From Nucisporomicrobium flavum (GTDB lineage Bacteria > Actinomycetota > Actinomycetes > Mycobacteriales > Micromonosporaceae), in the NCBI RefSeq assembly GCF_016464385.1, contig NZ_JADMLH010000016.1, positions 124,001-188,000 on the forward strand: 64,000 bases of DNA, in the 5' to 3' direction. Position numbers and translations under genes: made by a program. Under the pieces are notes generated by a model. It was not told the origin of the DNA, did no database searches, and saw nothing but the letters and a program-made list of their open reading frames with translations. The number at the start of each line of letters is the position of its first letter. The stretch's first letter is position 1. Of this stretch, positions 41,216 through 49,605 are shown piece after piece.

Positions 41216-43999
41216 GTGCGCGCTCGGGCACGCAAAGTAGTCGTCGATCTCGTACAACAGAGCCGGGCGTCAATCCGTCCCGTATTTGTGACCACCGATA
41301 TCCCCGACCCCGCGCGGCGCCGGCGGCGACGGTTCTGGCGCCGCATGCTGACCCGGCTGTTCGTGATCGTCGTGTTCTACTGCGGCACCGGTGCGGCGGT
41401 CGCCGAGGCGTACGTGGAATCCGTGCCGCTGCCGGCCGCGCCCGTCGAGCCCCAGGCATCGACCCTGTACTTCGCCGACGGGCGGACGATCCTGGCCCGG
41501 GTGGGCACCGTCGACCACAGCGACGTGCCGCTGTCGGCGGTGCCGGAGGCCGTACGCTCCGCAGTCCTGGCCGCCGAGGACCGCGACTTCTACAACCACG
41601 GCGGCGTCTCCGTCCGCGGCGTGCTGCGCGCGGTGGTGGCGGACGCCCGCGGCAGCCGGGAAGGCGCCTCCACGGTCACCCAGCAGTACGCCCGCAACGC
41701 GTTCCTCACCCAGGACGTGTCGGTCGAGCGCAAGGCGAAGGAGATGGCGCTCGCGATCCAGTTGGAGCGCAAGTACACCAAGAACCAGATCCTCGAGCGG
41801 TACCTCAACACCATCTACTACGGCCGGGGCGCGCAGGGCATCGCGGCGGCGGCGCACGCGTACTTCGGGGTGACACCGGACCGGCTCACCGCGGCGCAGG
41901 GTGCGGTGCTCGCCGCCGTCATCAAGGATCCGTACGGGTACGACCCCGCGCACAACGCCGAGGCGGCGCGACGGCGGTGGAACTGGGTCGTCCGCTCGCA
42001 ACGTGACCTGGGGTGGCTCAGCGGCGAGGTCACGTACCCGAAGGTGTTGCCGGCGTCGGCGAAGAACCCGGGCCCGGACGGCATGGTCATCGACCGCGTG
42101 GAGCGGGAGCTGGCGGCGCACGGCGTCACCCCGCAGGCGCTGCACACCCAGGGTCTGTCGGTGGTGACGACCCTGGACGCGGCCGCCCAGCGGGCCGCGG
42201 TCACCCAGGTGGACCGGCATCTGGCGAAGCAGCCGAAGGCTCTGCGGACGGCGCTGGTCGCGGTCGACCCGAGAACCGGAGGGGTACGCGCCTACTACGG
42301 CGGCCGGCAGGGGCGGGGTTTCTTCGACGACGCCTCCGCCGCCCACCCGGCCGCGTCCACGTTCAAGCCGGTGGTGCTCGCCGCCGCCCTGCGCCGGGGG
42401 ATCGGCGTGAACTCGCGCTGGGACGGCAGCTCGCCCCGGATCTTCCCTGGCCGGCTCGGCGTGCCGTTGCAGAACCAGAAGGACCTGCAGTGCCCGGACT
42501 GCACGCTGAAGAAGTCCATGATGGAGTCGCTGAACACCCCGTTCTACGCGGTGACCGAGCAGATCGGCGCGACGGCGGTCCGGGACATGGCCCACGAGCT
42601 CGGCATCTCGAAGCGGTACGCGGGCGCACCCTCCCTGGTGGACGCGAAGGGTGACCCGCGCCCCGGCAGGACCCGCCCGGACATTGCCATCGGCCGGTAC
42701 GCGGTGACCCCCGCCGACCTGGCCACCGTCTATGCCACGTTCGCCGCGGGCGGGGTACGCCACGAACGGCACTTCGTGGAGTCGGCGACGGACGCGGGCG
42801 GCAAGCGGGTCTGGACGGCCTCGCGCGCGTCCCGTACGGTCCTCGACCCGGCGGCGGCCGCGGATGTCACGTCGGTGCTCAGCGCGACGCTGCGCGCCGA
42901 CGGCGCCCGGCCGGGCCGCCCGGCGGCGGGCAAGACCGGCACCCAGCAGTGGGCGGACACCCGGGACAACCAGGACGCCTGGATGGCCGGCTACACCCCG
43001 GACCTGGCCACCACGGTCTGGATCGGCAAGTCGCGTCCCGGGCCGATCCGGGACGCCAAGGGCAAGGCGATCGAGGGCCGGACGATCCCGGCCCGGCTGT
43101 GGCGGGACTTCACCCGCGCCGCGCTCGCCGGCTCGCCGGTGGTGCCACTGCCGGCGGCCGCGAACATCGGGCGTACGGATGTCGGCGACGCCGGCAAGGT
43201 GCACGCGTCGAAGCCGGTGCAGAAGCGGGGTGAGAAGCAGGGAGAGCAGCAGAAGCAGGCCCCGAACCTGGTGGTCGTCCACACCGCGGGTCAGGGCAAG
43301 CGGCTGGCGCTCACGTTCGACGACGGCCCGTCCGAGTACACGCCGGAGGTGCTGGACCTGCTGGCGCAGTACGGCATCAAGGCGACGTTCTGCATGGTCG
43401 GCGAGGAGGTGCAGCGGTACCCGGAGCTGGTCCGGCGCGTCATCGCCGAGGGTCATGAGCTGTGCAACCACTCGTGGAAGCACGACGATCTCGGGGCGAT
43501 GTCCGCGGCGGCGGCCCGTGACGACATCGAGCGGACGGACGCGGCGATCGCGGCTGCCGCGCCGGGGGTGACCGTGCCGTTCTTCCGGGCGCCGTACGGG
43601 TCCTGGGGCCACTCGGCCAAGGAGGGCGTCAAAGCCGGGCACACCCCGCTGGGCTGGGTCGTGGACCCGGACGACTGGCTGCTGCCCGGCGCGGACGTCA
43701 TCGCCGACCGCATCGAGCAGCAGCTCACGCCGCGCGCGGTGGTGCTGGTCCACGACGGTGGCGGTGACCGCGCGCAGACGGTCGAGGCACTGCGCAAGCT
43801 CATCCCGAAGCTGAAGAGCCAGGGCTGGACCTTCGACCTGCCGGAGCGGACGGTGGCGTCGAAGCCGCTGACAGCTGAGCCTTCGCTCTCGCCCTCGCCC
43901 TCCGTTCCGCCCAGCACCAGCCCGTCGGTGACGCCGCCGGGCAGTCCGGAGCCGAGTCAGTCGAACCAGGAGGAGACGCGGTCGGGCTCGACGTCGTAG
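41216..43999 (+). CDS. Class A penicillin-binding protein fused to NodB polysaccharide deacetylase
   Basis: 927 residues. Basic N-terminus and one membrane helix (MLTRLFVIVVFYCGTGAAVA), then GT51 glycosyltransferase (Glu121 in EDRDFYNHGG; GASTVTQQYARN; RKAKEMALAIQLE), then transpeptidase with SxxK Ser381 (STFK), SLN and KTGT (Lys573). A charged linker (KPVQKRGEKQGEQQKQ) leads to a NodB domain near residue 695: TFDDGPS (Asp702/703), HSWKH (His752/756), RAPYGSWG, DPDDW and VLVHDGG. All motifs of CE4 enzymes are intact. It should polymerise, cross-link and N-deacetylate peptidoglycan. Start is uncertain (GTG 41288 or ATG 41345 possible). Confidence 0.9.
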   Translation: MRARARKVVVDLVQQSRASIRPVFVTTDIPDPARRRRRRFWRRMLTRLFVIVVFYCGTGAAVAEAYVESVPLPAAPVEPQASTLYFADGRTILARVGTVDHSDVPLSAVPEAVRSAVLAAEDRDFYNHGGVSVRGVLRAVVADARGSREGASTVTQQYARNAFLTQDVSVERKAKEMALAIQLERKYTKNQILERYLNTIYYGRGAQGIAAAAHAYFGVTPDRLTAAQGAVLAAVIKDPYGYDPAHNAEAARRRWNWVVRSQRDLGWLSGEVTYPKVLPASAKNPGPDGMVIDRVERELAAHGVTPQALHTQGLSVVTTLDAAAQRAAVTQVDRHLAKQPKALRTALVAVDPRTGGVRAYYGGRQGRGFFDDASAAHPAASTFKPVVLAAALRRGIGVNSRWDGSSPRIFPGRLGVPLQNQKDLQCPDCTLKKSMMESLNTPFYAVTEQIGATAVRDMAHELGISKRYAGAPSLVDAKGDPRPGRTRPDIAIGRYAVTPADLATVYATFAAGGVRHERHFVESATDAGGKRVWTASRASRTVLDPAAAADVTSVLSATLRADGARPGRPAAGKTGTQQWADTRDNQDAWMAGYTPDLATTVWIGKSRPGPIRDAKGKAIEGRTIPARLWRDFTRAALAGSPVVPLPAAANIGRTDVGDAGKVHASKPVQKRGEKQGEQQKQAPNLVVVHTAGQGKRLALTFDDGPSEYTPEVLDLLAQYGIKATFCMVGEEVQRYPELVRRVIAEGHELCNHSWKHDDLGAMSAAAARDDIERTDAAIAAAAPGVTVPFFRAPYGSWGHSAKEGVKAGHTPLGWVVDPDDWLLPGADVIADRIEQQLTPRAVVLVHDGGGDRAQTVEALRKLIPKLKSQGWTFDLPERTVASKPLTAEPSLSPSPSVPPSTSPSVTPPGSPEPSQSNQEETRSGSTS

Positions 44000-44298
44000 C
44001 CGGTGGCGCGGGCGCCGGCCCAGTTCACCCCGACCAGCACGCCGTCGCGCCGCAGGCCGGGCAGCCAGTCGCCGACCCATTCGCGCAGCGGGATCTCGAC
44101 CACCTCGAAGCCCTGGTACGCCTCGATCCCGCCCACCACGCGCTGGGCCCGCGACGGCTTGGACCAGAAGGGCATCGCCCGGGTGCCGTCGCCGGCCCGG
44201 GGCGCCGGGAAGCCGCCGGCGTCCCGGATCGACCAGACCCGGCCCTCCACGGGCACTTCGCGGCGGAACGCCGCCGTGTGGGCCGCGCTGAGCGACAT
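43957..44298 (-). CDS. DUF2750 family protein
   Basis: 113 residues: VWSIRDAGGFPAPRAGDGTRAMPFWSKPSRAQRVV and LREWVGDWLPGLRRDGVLVGVNWAGARATG, the DUF2750 pattern of small immunity- or stress-like proteins of unknown role. ATG 44298 follows GAGGGGGACGGCC. Its 3' end overlaps the convergent PBP-deacetylase gene by 43 bases. Confidence 0.85.
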   Translation of the reverse strand: MSLSAAHTAAFRREVPVEGRVWSIRDAGGFPAPRAGDGTRAMPFWSKPSRAQRVVGGIEAYQGFEVVEIPLREWVGDWLPGLRRDGVLVGVNWAGARATGYDVEPDRVSSWFD

Positions 44299-44376
44299 GG
44301 CCGTCCCCCTCCGTGAATTCCGGCGCTGTCCCTATCGTGGCCCGTCGAGCGGTTCCAGGTGATTTGAACCGGCAAA

Positions 44377-44850
44377 TCAGCCGAGCAGGCTGAGCCGGTG
44401 CACCAGCTTGTCGATCCGGTTCCGCGGCCCGACCAGGCCGATCGCGTGGTACGCGAGCTCCGCCGTCGCCGTCTCGCCCACCCGCTGCAGGTACTCGTCG
44501 TACACCCGGGTGCTCTGGCCGTCCGTGGGCATGTCGGCGACGAAAACACCGAGCGACTCCACCGCCTTCGCGCGGATCTCACCCAGCTTCGCGGCCGGCG
44601 CGCCCAGCACCGTGCAGCCGGCCCAGGGCAGCCCCGGGTGCAGCGAGCCGCCCGCGTCCTTGGCGTCGGGGCCGATCAGCCCGGTGACCGACGTCGCGGT
44701 CGCGGCGGCCACACAGATGGCGGCGTTGACGGCCCGGCCGGCGGGCAGCGCCTCGTCGACCACGATCACCCACTTGAGCCGGGCCGACCGGGTGGGCTCG
44801 TCGGTACGGATCTCCTCCGGCTCGAAGCCGACCTGATGAATGGCACTCAT
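44377..44850 (-). CDS. DUF2000 family protein
   Basis: 157 residues: VIVVDEALPAGRAVNAAICVAA near the start, LPWAGCTVLGAP, SLGVFVADMPTDGQSTRVYDEYL and AYHAIGLVGPRNRIDKLV. This is the DUF2000 family, small alpha/beta proteins of unknown function often next to Lrp/AsnC regulators, as here (divergent). The catalytic role, if any, is not established. Substrate unknown. Confidence 0.87.
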   Translation of the reverse strand: MSAIHQVGFEPEEIRTDEPTRSARLKWVIVVDEALPAGRAVNAAICVAAATATSVTGLIGPDAKDAGGSLHPGLPWAGCTVLGAPAAKLGEIRAKAVESLGVFVADMPTDGQSTRVYDEYLQRVGETATAELAYHAIGLVGPRNRIDKLVHRLSLLG

Positions 44851-44877
44851 GAGGCAAAAAGCTAGGCATTACCACGG

Positions 44878-44888
44878 TTGCTCGGCAA
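44878..44888. promoter_or_regulatory. Inverted repeat in DUF2000/Lrp divergent region
   Basis: TTGCTCGGCAA: TTGC and GCAA around TCG, between the divergent DUF2000 and Lrp-type genes. A candidate binding site for the local regulator. Confidence 0.35.
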
Positions 44889-44921
44889 TAGTTTCGTACT
44901 TGATTCGGATACGGTGCCGAT

Positions 44922-45392
44922 ATGGCTGCTCTCGACGAACTTGATACGGCGATCCTGCGGGAATTGCAGGTGGACGCACGGCGTACCAACCGGGACATCG
45001 CCGCGGCGGTCGGCGTCGCGCCCACCACGGCACTGGACCGGACCCGGGCGCTGCGTGAGCGCGGCGTCATCCGGGGCGCGAGCCTGAACGTGGACCTGGC
45101 CGCCATCGGGCGGCCCGTGCAGGCGCTGATCGCCGTACGGATCCGCCCGCCGTCGCGCCGCAACATCGAGGCTTTCCGCAACTGGGCGGCGGCGCTGCCG
45201 GACACCCTCGGCGTCTTCGTGACCTCGGGCACGGAGGACTTCCTCATCCACGTGGCGGTGCCCGACAACGACAGCCTGTACGCCTTCGTCATCGACCGGC
45301 TCACCGAGCACGCGCACGTGGCGGACGTACGGACCTCGGTGGTCTACGAGCACCTGCGCAACGACCGGATCAGCCCGGTGGCGCGAGAATGA
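44922..45392 (+). CDS. Lrp/AsnC-family transcriptional regulator
   Basis: 156 residues. HTH region LDELDTAILRELQVDARRTNRDIAAAVGVAPTTALDRTRALRERGVI, then the RAM/ligand domain with GRPVQALIAVRI and FLIHVAVPDNDSLYAFVIDRL. Small amino-acid-type effectors bind at the RAM. It is divergent from DUF2000, the usual target partner, and its stop TGA overlaps the next gene's ATG, so it is coupled to the acetyltransferase. Confidence 0.93.
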   Translation: MAALDELDTAILRELQVDARRTNRDIAAAVGVAPTTALDRTRALRERGVIRGASLNVDLAAIGRPVQALIAVRIRPPSRRNIEAFRNWAAALPDTLGVFVTSGTEDFLIHVAVPDNDSLYAFVIDRLTEHAHVADVRTSVVYEHLRNDRISPVARE

Positions 45393-45895
45393 GGCCCATG
45401 GAGATTCGTGAGGCGGCCGCCCGGGACTGGCCGGCCATCTATCCGTTCTGGTCACGCATCGTCGAGGCGGGGGAGACGTACGTGTACCCGCTCGGCCTCG
45501 GCAGCGACGAGGCACGGGCGCTGTGGATGGAGCAGCCACCGGGGCGCACCGTGGTCGCCGTGGACGGCGACGACGTGCTGGGGTCCGCCAAGATGGGGCC
45601 GAACCGGCCGGGCCGGGGCGCGCACATCGCCACGGCGAGCTTCATGGTCGACCCGGAGCGGCACGGCCGCGGGGTGGGCCGGGCGCTGGGGGAACACGTC
45701 CTCGGCTGGGCGCGTGCCGAGGGCTACCACGGCATCCAGTTCAACGCCGTGGTCGAGACCAACACCGCGGCCGTGCACCTGTGGCAGGCCCTCGGCTTCG
45801 AGATCATGACGACGATTCCCGAGGCGTTCGACTCCGCGTCGCACGGTCTCGTCGGCCTGCACGTCATGTACCAGAAAATCCGCTCTGACCGGTAA
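45389..45895 (+). CDS. GNAT-family N-acetyltransferase
   Basis: 168 residues: EIREAAARDWPAIYPFWSRIVEAGETY, then VDPERHGRGVGRALGEHVLGWARAEGY, which is the acetyl-CoA motif A (RHGRGVG). GIQFNAVVETNTAAVHLWQALGFEI completes motif B, with FE conserved. ATG 45389 lies within the Lrp stop (ATGA); ATG 45398 is possible. Substrate unknown. It resembles PhnO/RimI-like small acetyltransferases. Confidence 0.9.
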   Translation: MRPMEIREAAARDWPAIYPFWSRIVEAGETYVYPLGLGSDEARALWMEQPPGRTVVAVDGDDVLGSAKMGPNRPGRGAHIATASFMVDPERHGRGVGRALGEHVLGWARAEGYHGIQFNAVVETNTAAVHLWQALGFEIMTTIPEAFDSASHGLVGLHVMYQKIRSDR

Positions 45896-45901
45896 GGTCA
45901 G
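45885..45901. other. Hairpin across GNAT stop and the start region of the next gene
   Basis: CTGACC-GGTAA-GGTCAG: 6-bp stem with the stop codon TAA in the 5-base loop, 3 bases before ATG 45905. The AAGG ribosome-binding sequence of the next gene lies partly in the stem. Confidence 0.5.
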
Positions 45902-45904
45902 CCC

Positions 45905-46348
45905 ATGATCAAATACCGACCGATCGCCGTGGCCGCCCTGGCCGTGGCCGCCGGACTGGCCACGGCGCTGACCGGTACGCCCGCCGAAGCCGCCGCGGGC
46001 GGGCCGTCCCCGATCACGACCTGGCTGAACCCCGTCAAGCCGCACAAGGCCACCTGGGTGAACGTGCACTGGACCACCGGCAGGAAGATCTGCGACGCCG
46101 AGGTGCGGGTCGAGGGCGACAAGGTCGACGTCTCCTACCCGAGCAACACGGACACGTACTCGTCGTTCTCGCAGAGCGACTCCCTGCGCGGCGGTCACGT
46201 CGACCGGACTGCTGTCAACGTGACCGCGCACTACGGCAGGACCGCGTTCGTGCCGCTCGAGGCCACGATCACGTACACCACCTGCAAGAGCGACGCCGTA
46301 CGGTCGAAGACGTTCTGGCTGACGCTCCCGGTCCTCAAGACCTACTGA
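45905..46348 (+). CDS. Small secreted protein of unknown function
   Basis: 147 residues. Signal YRPIAVAALAVAAGLATALTG ends near residue 30 (AEAAAGG). The mature part is beta-rich with KATWVNVHWTTGRKICDAEV and TYTTCKSD. It has two Cys that could form one disulfide. No family recognised. Nine bases separate it from the GNAT gene; a hairpin covers the spacing. Confidence 0.75.
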   Translation: MIKYRPIAVAALAVAAGLATALTGTPAEAAAGGPSPITTWLNPVKPHKATWVNVHWTTGRKICDAEVRVEGDKVDVSYPSNTDTYSSFSQSDSLRGGHVDRTAVNVTAHYGRTAFVPLEATITYTTCKSDAVRSKTFWLTLPVLKTY

Positions 46349-46358
46349 GCGGAGCCCC

Positions 46359-48962
46359 CTACCGCGCGGCCATGATCAGCGCGGCCGGGTCGGCGCAGAC
46401 CAGCTCCAGCGCCCGGGCCACCACGGCCGGGTCGTACGTCGACGCGTGGAACGTGGCCTCGAGGTGCAGCACGCCGCCCATCTCCGAGGTGGTCAGCGTG
46501 ACGCCCTCGGGGCCGTTCAGCGTCGGCACGCTCTGGTTCACCCGGCCCGCCGCGTCGACGGCCCACGGCAGGTCGCCGAGCACGTCGTGGCGGCCCTGGT
46601 TGCTGAAGGTCAGCCGGGGCCGCGGCCGCGCCGGCGCCTCGGCCGGGTACGGGTCCGGCATCCCGGGCGCCCCGGCGACGAGGATCTTGCCCTCGCGCAG
46701 CAGCATCATCGTCAGGATCCGGCCGGTCGCCAGCTCCGCCTTCAGCGTGGTGTGGATCGACCGGGGGTCGGTCAGGTCCCCGGGCGTCAGGTACGGGCCC
46801 ATGCAGAAGTTGCTGTCGATGCTGACGTCCTTGTCCAGGTAACGCCGCGCGTCCGCCAGGAACGTCCCGCCGCTCAGGTCCGGGTCCAGCCCCAGGTCGC
46901 GCAGCGCGACGGCGAACGCGGCGAAGGTGATCGCGGAGGTCGTCACGCCCGGGGCGTGCTCGTCGCGCCACACCCGCATCCGGCCCAGCACCTCGGCCGA
47001 CCGGGCCGTCTCGACGGTCAGGTCCGCCGTCCACGGGCGCAGCTCCGACTCCTCCGGGTGCGGCGGCCGGGCGAAGCTCAGCCCCTGCTTCCAGCGCGCC
47101 GGCTTGGTGCCGAACTGCTTCCACCAGGCCTTCGGCAGCGCCCACCGGTGCCGCCGAGAGGGGGCGATCACCGCGGCGCGCTCCTCGCCGGCCGCGCGGA
47201 CCAGCTCACGCAGGAGCGTGTTGACCGGGCCGGCGTCGCCGTACGCGTGCGCCACCTTCATCGCCACGTACCCACCGCCGGCCAGGATGCGGACCGGGTG
47301 GTGACCCCGCGGCTCCGCCTGCAGTTGCCGGGTCATCGCGTCGAAGTCGACCGGGCCGTCGCCCAGGTCGGTGACGGCCTCGCGGACGTACCCGGCGAAC
47401 GCCTCGGCGTCCAGGTGCAGCCAGCGCGCCCCGCTGCGGTCCAGGCGCGACACCGCCCGGTGCGTCGGGTCGGCGGCGTGCAGGCCGATCAGCGCGGCCC
47501 GCAACCGCTCGGCGGTCACCCCGGTCAGCGGCCCGACGGTACGGATGTACTCGAGCGGCAGCCACGCCCGCTCGTGCAGCGTGAGGCTGGTGGTGGACAC
47601 GACATCTCCTTCTTCGGCGGCAGCGGTACGGGCGAAGACCACCCGCAGGACGGTCGGCGCGACCAGCACGGTCTCCACCGCCATCACCACGGCGACCCAG
47701 GTGACCAGCTCGGTGAGGCTGCCGCGGCTGCCGCCGTACCAGGCCGCGAGCAGCTCGGCGACCCCGGCGAACACGGCGAAGATGCCCGCGCCGCGCACGG
47801 TGCCCTGCACCCGGGAGATCGCCAGGAAGAAATGGTGGAAGACGAACGGCACGTAGGTCAGCGCCAGGATGGTGAGCGCGGCGCCGGCGGACTTCGCGTA
47901 CGCGGCGCCGAACAGCGACATGATCGGGTCGGCCGCGACGGCCACCACCAGGGAGACGGGCAGCCCGCCGCCGAGGCAGATGAGCAGGCCCATCCGTACC
48001 TTCGAGCGCAGCGCCGCCCGGTCGCCGCTGGCCACCGCGAACAGCGTCAGCGCCACGTTGCCGGGAACCATCGCCAGGAACGACAGCACCATGAAGGCGG
48101 TGTAGAAGGACGCGTTCGCCTCCGCCGACAGCACGGCGGTCACCACCAGCGGCAGCGCCGCCCGCGGCAGGTACGTCGCCAGGTTCAGCAGGTTGTGGTC
48201 GAACGTGGCCCGGCCGCGCCCGCGCAGCAGCGACGCTCTCGGGCGTACGGAATCGACCATGTTCTTGCGCCGCAGCGTGCGGCCCAGGACCGCGACCGAC
48301 AGCACCATGCCGGCCACCCAGGTCAGCAGCAGCATGCCGCCGTCGAGGGTGAGCGGAAGCAGGGCGAGCACGCCGAGCAGCACCAGCTTGACGACGGAGA
48401 ACCAGGCGTTGCGCATGAGTTGCAGGGGGCCCTGCAGGAGCCCGACCAGCGCCTCGTCCAGCACCAGCGTCATCGCGTTCAGCGCGATGCCGAAGACCAG
48501 CAGCACGGTCGCGGCGGTGCCGCCCAGCGCCTCCCGCAGGCCGGGCACCGCCCAGTGCGCGAGCCCCACGTAGATCAGGCCGCCGACCGTGGCGGCGCTG
48601 CCCGCGACGAGCAGGCAGGTCGAGATCAGCTCCCACTTGCGGCCCCGCAGCGACGGCAGGTCCGAGATCAGCATGGTGCCCATGCCGAACATCCCGATCG
48701 TGCCGATCAGCGTCATCGCGGACACCGCGGCGGAGGCCTGACCGACCGCCTCCGCCGGTGCGGTACGGGCGGCCAGCCACCAGTACGCGAACCCGAACAG
48801 CGAGGTGAGCGCCGTCGTGGCCATCAGCGAGCCGGCGTTCAGGAAAAGATCGAGGTGCCCGCGCAGGACGGTGACGAGCCCGCCGCGGCCCGGACCCTCG
48901 GGCCCGGGATCGAGGCTCTCCGGTACGGCTTCGGTAACCGAGGTCTGCTGCACAAGCAGCAA
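46359..48962 (-). CDS. MATE/Wzx-like polysaccharide flippase fused to condensation-type acyltransferase domain
   Basis: 867 residues. Residues about 35-455 form 12-14 membrane helices of the MOP flippase superfamily (LMATTALTSLFGFAYWWLA, MTLIGTIGMFGMGTMLISDL). After a linker from about 460 is a soluble domain related to NRPS-condensation/PapA-like acyltransferases. Its active motif reads AHAYGDAG: His572 and Asp576 of HHxxxDG are kept but the first His is Ala. It ends with GRVNQSVPTLNGPEGVTLTTS. It may export and acylate a glycolipid or glycan. Start ATG 48962 is taken; alternatives would keep both halves. Confidence 0.82.
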   Translation of the reverse strand: MLLVQQTSVTEAVPESLDPGPEGPGRGGLVTVLRGHLDLFLNAGSLMATTALTSLFGFAYWWLAARTAPAEAVGQASAAVSAMTLIGTIGMFGMGTMLISDLPSLRGRKWELISTCLLVAGSAATVGGLIYVGLAHWAVPGLREALGGTAATVLLVFGIALNAMTLVLDEALVGLLQGPLQLMRNAWFSVVKLVLLGVLALLPLTLDGGMLLLTWVAGMVLSVAVLGRTLRRKNMVDSVRPRASLLRGRGRATFDHNLLNLATYLPRAALPLVVTAVLSAEANASFYTAFMVLSFLAMVPGNVALTLFAVASGDRAALRSKVRMGLLICLGGGLPVSLVVAVAADPIMSLFGAAYAKSAGAALTILALTYVPFVFHHFFLAISRVQGTVRGAGIFAVFAGVAELLAAWYGGSRGSLTELVTWVAVVMAVETVLVAPTVLRVVFARTAAAEEGDVVSTTSLTLHERAWLPLEYIRTVGPLTGVTAERLRAALIGLHAADPTHRAVSRLDRSGARWLHLDAEAFAGYVREAVTDLGDGPVDFDAMTRQLQAEPRGHHPVRILAGGGYVAMKVAHAYGDAGPVNTLLRELVRAAGEERAAVIAPSRRHRWALPKAWWKQFGTKPARWKQGLSFARPPHPEESELRPWTADLTVETARSAEVLGRMRVWRDEHAPGVTTSAITFAAFAVALRDLGLDPDLSGGTFLADARRYLDKDVSIDSNFCMGPYLTPGDLTDPRSIHTTLKAELATGRILTMMLLREGKILVAGAPGMPDPYPAEAPARPRPRLTFSNQGRHDVLGDLPWAVDAAGRVNQSVPTLNGPEGVTLTTSEMGGVLHLEATFHASTYDPAVVARALELVCADPAALIMAAR

Positions 48963-49098
48963 CGGTAGTTACGGTCAGTGTTCGCCTGCCACGGCAAACC
49001 GGGGCACACCCGTTGTTCCGTCCGGACTGGAGACCGGGCGCTCCGGAGGAGGGGACCGGGACCGAACGGCCGAGGTTTGTGACGGGTGTGACCTGGAG

Positions 49099-49605
49099 TT
49101 ATTCCTCCCAGACCGGAACCGGGGGCAGACCCCGCTCGGCGCGGGCGGCATCGGTCAGTTCCTGGATCAGCCGGGTCTTACCGCGCGTATACGCATCGCC
49201 CGGGCCGTACCGGTCCATCAGCTCCCGCTTGAGCGCGGCGTAACGGTCCCTCGCCTCCGGGTACGCCAGGAGGTGGTCGCGCAGCAGCCGCTCGTTGCGC
49301 GTCGGCCAGCTCTCGGCGGTCACCACGTGCAGGTGGTACGCCGTGCTGTCGTAGTCCTCGCGCCGGTAGAACAGCCGGGCCGGCATGTCGGTCGGCTGCA
49401 GCCGGTAACCGAGGCTCTGCAGCGCGGGATCGTTGACCTTCGCCAGCTCGTCCAGCGCGGCCATCAGATCGATGACCGGTTTCGCGGCCAGGCCGGGCAC
49501 GGCGGTGCTGCCGACGTGCTCGACGGCGGTGAACAGGGGCGCGAGGGTCAGGCACGCCTGCCGGCCCAGCTCGGACCAGCGGTCGTCCGGCTCCGCGATG
49601 GTCAC
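49099..49605 (-). CDS. GrpB/UPF0157 family protein
   Basis: 168 residues from GTG 49605, overlapping the corA stop (GTGA). EHVGSTAVPGLAAKPVIDLM is the hallmark GrpB motif of nucleotidyltransferase-like fold proteins. LRDHLLAYPEARDRYAALKREL and GDAYTRGKTRLIQEL close the domain. Family function unknown. The ATP-binding-type pocket is expected from the fold. It is coupled to the CorA-like transporter gene, though a functional link is not proven. Confidence 0.88.
   Translation of the reverse strand: MTIAEPDDRWSELGRQACLTLAPLFTAVEHVGSTAVPGLAAKPVIDLMAALDELAKVNDPALQSLGYRLQPTDMPARLFYRREDYDSTAYHLHVVTAESWPTRNERLLRDHLLAYPEARDRYAALKRELMDRYGPGDAYTRGKTRLIQELTDAARAERGLPPVPVWEE

Noticed and set aside
40966..42006. 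346-codon frame starting at or near ATG 41131 with a good ribosome-binding site
   Set aside because: It is Arg/Ala-rich, has no family and overlaps the GT51 domain of the PBP in another frame. The leader is still noted as odd.
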